From: Pseudomonadota bacterium
GTDB lineage: Bacteria; Pseudomonadota; Alphaproteobacteria; Rhizobiales; Xanthobacteraceae
Direction of reading: 5' to 3'
DNA: 7,876 nt
NCBI GenBank assembly: GCA_023391175.1
Contig: JAEWBL010000215.1
Span: 1 to 7,876, forward strand
Under the pieces are notes generated by a model. That model had not been told where the DNA came from and searched no databases. It saw only the letters and a program-made list of their open reading frames with translations. Numbering within the stretch: the stretch's first letter is position 1; every line of letters begins with the position of its first letter. Position numbers and translations under genes: made by a program. This document shows positions 6,371-7,876 of this stretch, piece by piece.

Positions 6371-7174
6371 TCAGGCGGCGCGATAGCGCGGCGCCGGGGC
6401 GGAGCCGCCCAGGTGCTGCGCCATGGCCCGGCGGGTGGCGTCATAGGCGAGCCATTCACCGCCGTCCTGCAGGGCCGGGATGGTGACGACCTCGCCGGCA
6501 TCGAGGCCGGCGAGCGCGGCGTCCACCATCTCCTCCGCGGACATCACGATTTCCTTGGGCAGATTCCCGTGGCCGCCTACGCCGGGGATGTTCCAGAATT
6601 CGGTGGCCGTGGCGCCGGGCAGCACCGCCTGCACGCGCAGGCCGCGCGCGCCGAGTTCGTGCTGGAGCGACTGGGTGAGCGCCAGTACATAGGCCTTGCT
6701 CGCCCCATAGACCCCGTTCAACACCTCCGGCGCCAGCGCCACGATGGAAGAGATGTTGACGATGGTGCCGCTGCCCCGCGCCACGAAGGCCGGCGCCGCC
6801 GCGTAGGTCAGGCGGGTCAGGGCCGTGACGTTGAGGGCGATCATCTCCTCCATGCGCGCGACGTCGCTGTCGAGCAGCGGGGTCGCGGCGCCGAAGCCGG
6901 CATTGTTGACGAGCAGGGAAATGCCGGCGTCCTCGCGCAGCAGCGCCTCGATGCGGCGGAGGTCGGCTGCATCGTTGAGATCGGCGGGCACCGTTTTCAC
7001 CGCGCGTCCGGTGGCAGCCTTGATGCGGGCCGCCACGTCATCCAGCCGCGCCGCGTTGCGGGCGACGAGGATGAGGTCATAGCCGCGGCGCGCCAGCCGC
7101 TCCGCATAGATGGCGCCGATGCCGCCGGAAGCGCCGGTGACCAGCGCGATGCCCTTGTTCTGTTGCGTGTTCAT
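6371..7174 (-). CDS. Short-chain dehydrogenase/reductase, NADP-type (DltE/YqjQ-like)
   Basis: A 267-residue SDR distinct from the operon's SDR. Residues 13-20 are TGASGGIG, NNAG is at 90-93, and the catalytic set is N115, S143 (NISS), Y156 and K160 (YGASK). The second strand ends in LVARN, and Arg39 in that place favours NADP(H), so a reductive or detoxifying role is as likely as a catabolic one. It resembles the broad COG0300 group of uncharacterised oxidoreductases, whose substrates are mostly unknown. The ATG at 7174 was chosen because GGGGA lies about eight bases upstream and residues encoded from the alternative ATG at 7198 (MTNDRGSA) are not SDR-like and have no ribosome site. It follows the MFS gene on the same strand by 77 bases and may be co-transcribed with it. 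It converges on the five-gene operon and need not share its function. Confidence 0.9.
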   Translation of the reverse strand: MNTQQNKGIALVTGASGGIGAIYAERLARRGYDLILVARNAARLDDVAARIKAATGRAVKTVPADLNDAADLRRIEALLREDAGISLLVNNAGFGAATPLLDSDVARMEEMIALNVTALTRLTYAAAPAFVARGSGTIVNISSIVALAPEVLNGVYGASKAYVLALTQSLQHELGARGLRVQAVLPGATATEFWNIPGVGGHGNLPKEIVMSAEEMVDAALAGLDAGEVVTIPALQDGGEWLAYDATRRAMAQHLGGSAPAPRYRAA

Positions 7175-7251
7175 GGCCGATCCCCGGTCGTTCGTCATGC
7201 GGGGAGACTAGGCGTGAGGCGACATGTCTTGAATGTCAAAGAAGCGGCAAA

Positions 7252-7876
7252 TCAGGACATGAGCGCGCGACGTCGGTCGAGTACAAGGGCGATGATCTCG
7301 GACGCGGCGGCAACTGCGCCGATGGCCCAGATGAGCCCGCCGGCGACAAGGCCCGCGCCCAGCGCCGAGCCAAGGGAAAAGCCCAGGTACATGGTGGAGG
7401 TGTTGAGTGCGAGGGCCACCGGCGCCTGCGCTGCCGGCCCAGCCGCGATGAGCCGTGCGAGTTGCGCGGGATAGAAGGACCACACGCTGAAGCCCCATCC
7501 AACGACGCCGGCCAGCACTGGCACGAGGGCGAGCGCGGGGGGAAGCCGCGTCGCCAGCGCGAGCGTCAGGAAGGACAAAGCTAGCACCGCAAGGGAGCCG
7601 ATCACCACCCGACGCGAGCCGAGCCGGTCGTTGAGGCTGCCACCCACGGAGACGCCCACCGCCGCAGCAAGGCCCCAGGCCGACACGCTGGCACTGATGC
7701 CGGCGGGCCCGAAGCCCAGCACCTCGGCCAGATAGGGCGCGATGTAGGGATAGGCGACGAAGGCGCCCACCGACCAGAACAGCGTCACCCCGAGCAGGCC
7801 AAGCACCGCCGGCTGGCGCACCACGCCCAGCCGCTCCGACAGGCTCGCCACCGCCACCTGCGCGCCCGCATCGCGC
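7252..7876 (-). CDS. MFS transporter, C-terminal half (5' end outside the window)
   Basis: The reading frame is open to the right edge, so the true start lies beyond the window; GTG at 7855-7857 is an internal codon. About 208 residues are visible with some six hydrophobic segments, equal to helices 7-12 of a 12-helix major facilitator. The first begins at VLGLLGVTLFWSVGAFV, and a cytoplasmic loop GGSLNDRLGSRR matches the family's loop 8-9 motif (GxLxDRxGxRR). The stretch VLGLLGVTLFWSVGAF followed by YPYIAPYL is typical of AraJ/DHA1-type efflux proteins, so export of a sugar, drug or small metabolite driven by protons is the best guess. It is the gene upstream of the NADP-type SDR on the minus strand, and the two probably form a transcription unit. 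The substrate cannot be told from the C-terminal half. Confidence 0.85.
   Translation of the reverse strand, partial: RDAGAQVAVASLSERLGVVRQPAVLGLLGVTLFWSVGAFVAYPYIAPYLAEVLGFGPAGISASVSAWGLAAAVGVSVGGSLNDRLGSRRVVIGSLAVLALSFLTLALATRLPPALALVPVLAGVVGWGFSVWSFYPAQLARLIAAGPAAQAPVALALNTSTMYLGFSLGSALGAGLVAGGLIWAIGAVAAASEIIALVLDRRRALMS

Noticed and set aside
6413..7474. 353-codon plus-strand frame opposite the second SDR and MFS genes
   Set aside because: It is the antisense of the SDR gene and of part of the MFS gene, both of which show clear family motifs on the minus strand.

Overview
The window is G+C-rich DNA, with codon third positions that are almost all G or C, from what looks like an alphaproteobacterium. 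The order Hyphomicrobiales is likely and something near Xanthobacteraceae or Bradyrhizobiaceae is possible. This guess rests on composition, on the remembered resemblance of the FMN oxidase and the binding protein to rhizobial proteins, and on the regulator architecture; no database search was made. It is an accessory catabolic locus. I see no tRNA, rRNA, CRISPR array, insertion sequence or integrase.

Layout. Positions 67-1056 (minus) encode a GntR/FCD-type repressor-like protein with two winged helix-turn-helix domains. A 166-base divergent control region (1057-1222) follows. It holds a good sigma-70-like promoter (TTGACA, 17 bases, TCTAAC) and, over its expected transcription start, a perfect 13+13 inverted repeat with a 4-base spacer. 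Five plus-strand genes follow in tight order from 1223 to 6139: an LldD-like FMN alpha-hydroxy acid oxidase, an acetoacetate-decarboxylase-fold protein, an exported LivK-like solute-binding protein, an NAD-type short-chain dehydrogenase (SDR), and a fumarylacetoacetate-hydrolase (FAH) family protein. Gaps are 46, 36, -4 and 36 bases, so this reads as one operon. A 231-base convergent spacer with hairpins (6140-6370) separates it from two minus-strand genes: a second, NADP-type SDR (6371-7174) and the C-terminal half of an MFS exporter-type transporter cut by the right edge (7252-7876).

How the genes may work together (inference). The binding protein captures a small organic acid or related solute. 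The SDR oxidises a hydroxyl group, the FAH protein cleaves or hydrolyses a diketo acid, the decarboxylase-fold protein may act on a beta-keto acid, and the FMN enzyme oxidises a 2-hydroxy acid. An SDR plus FAH pair followed by lactate oxidation is the logic of the non-phosphorylative L-rhamnose and L-fucose routes, which end in pyruvate and L-lactate. The dehydratase and upstream enzymes of those routes are not in the window, so the substrate remains open. The divergently encoded GntR protein is the obvious candidate to bind the long palindrome and sense a pathway acid through its FCD domain.
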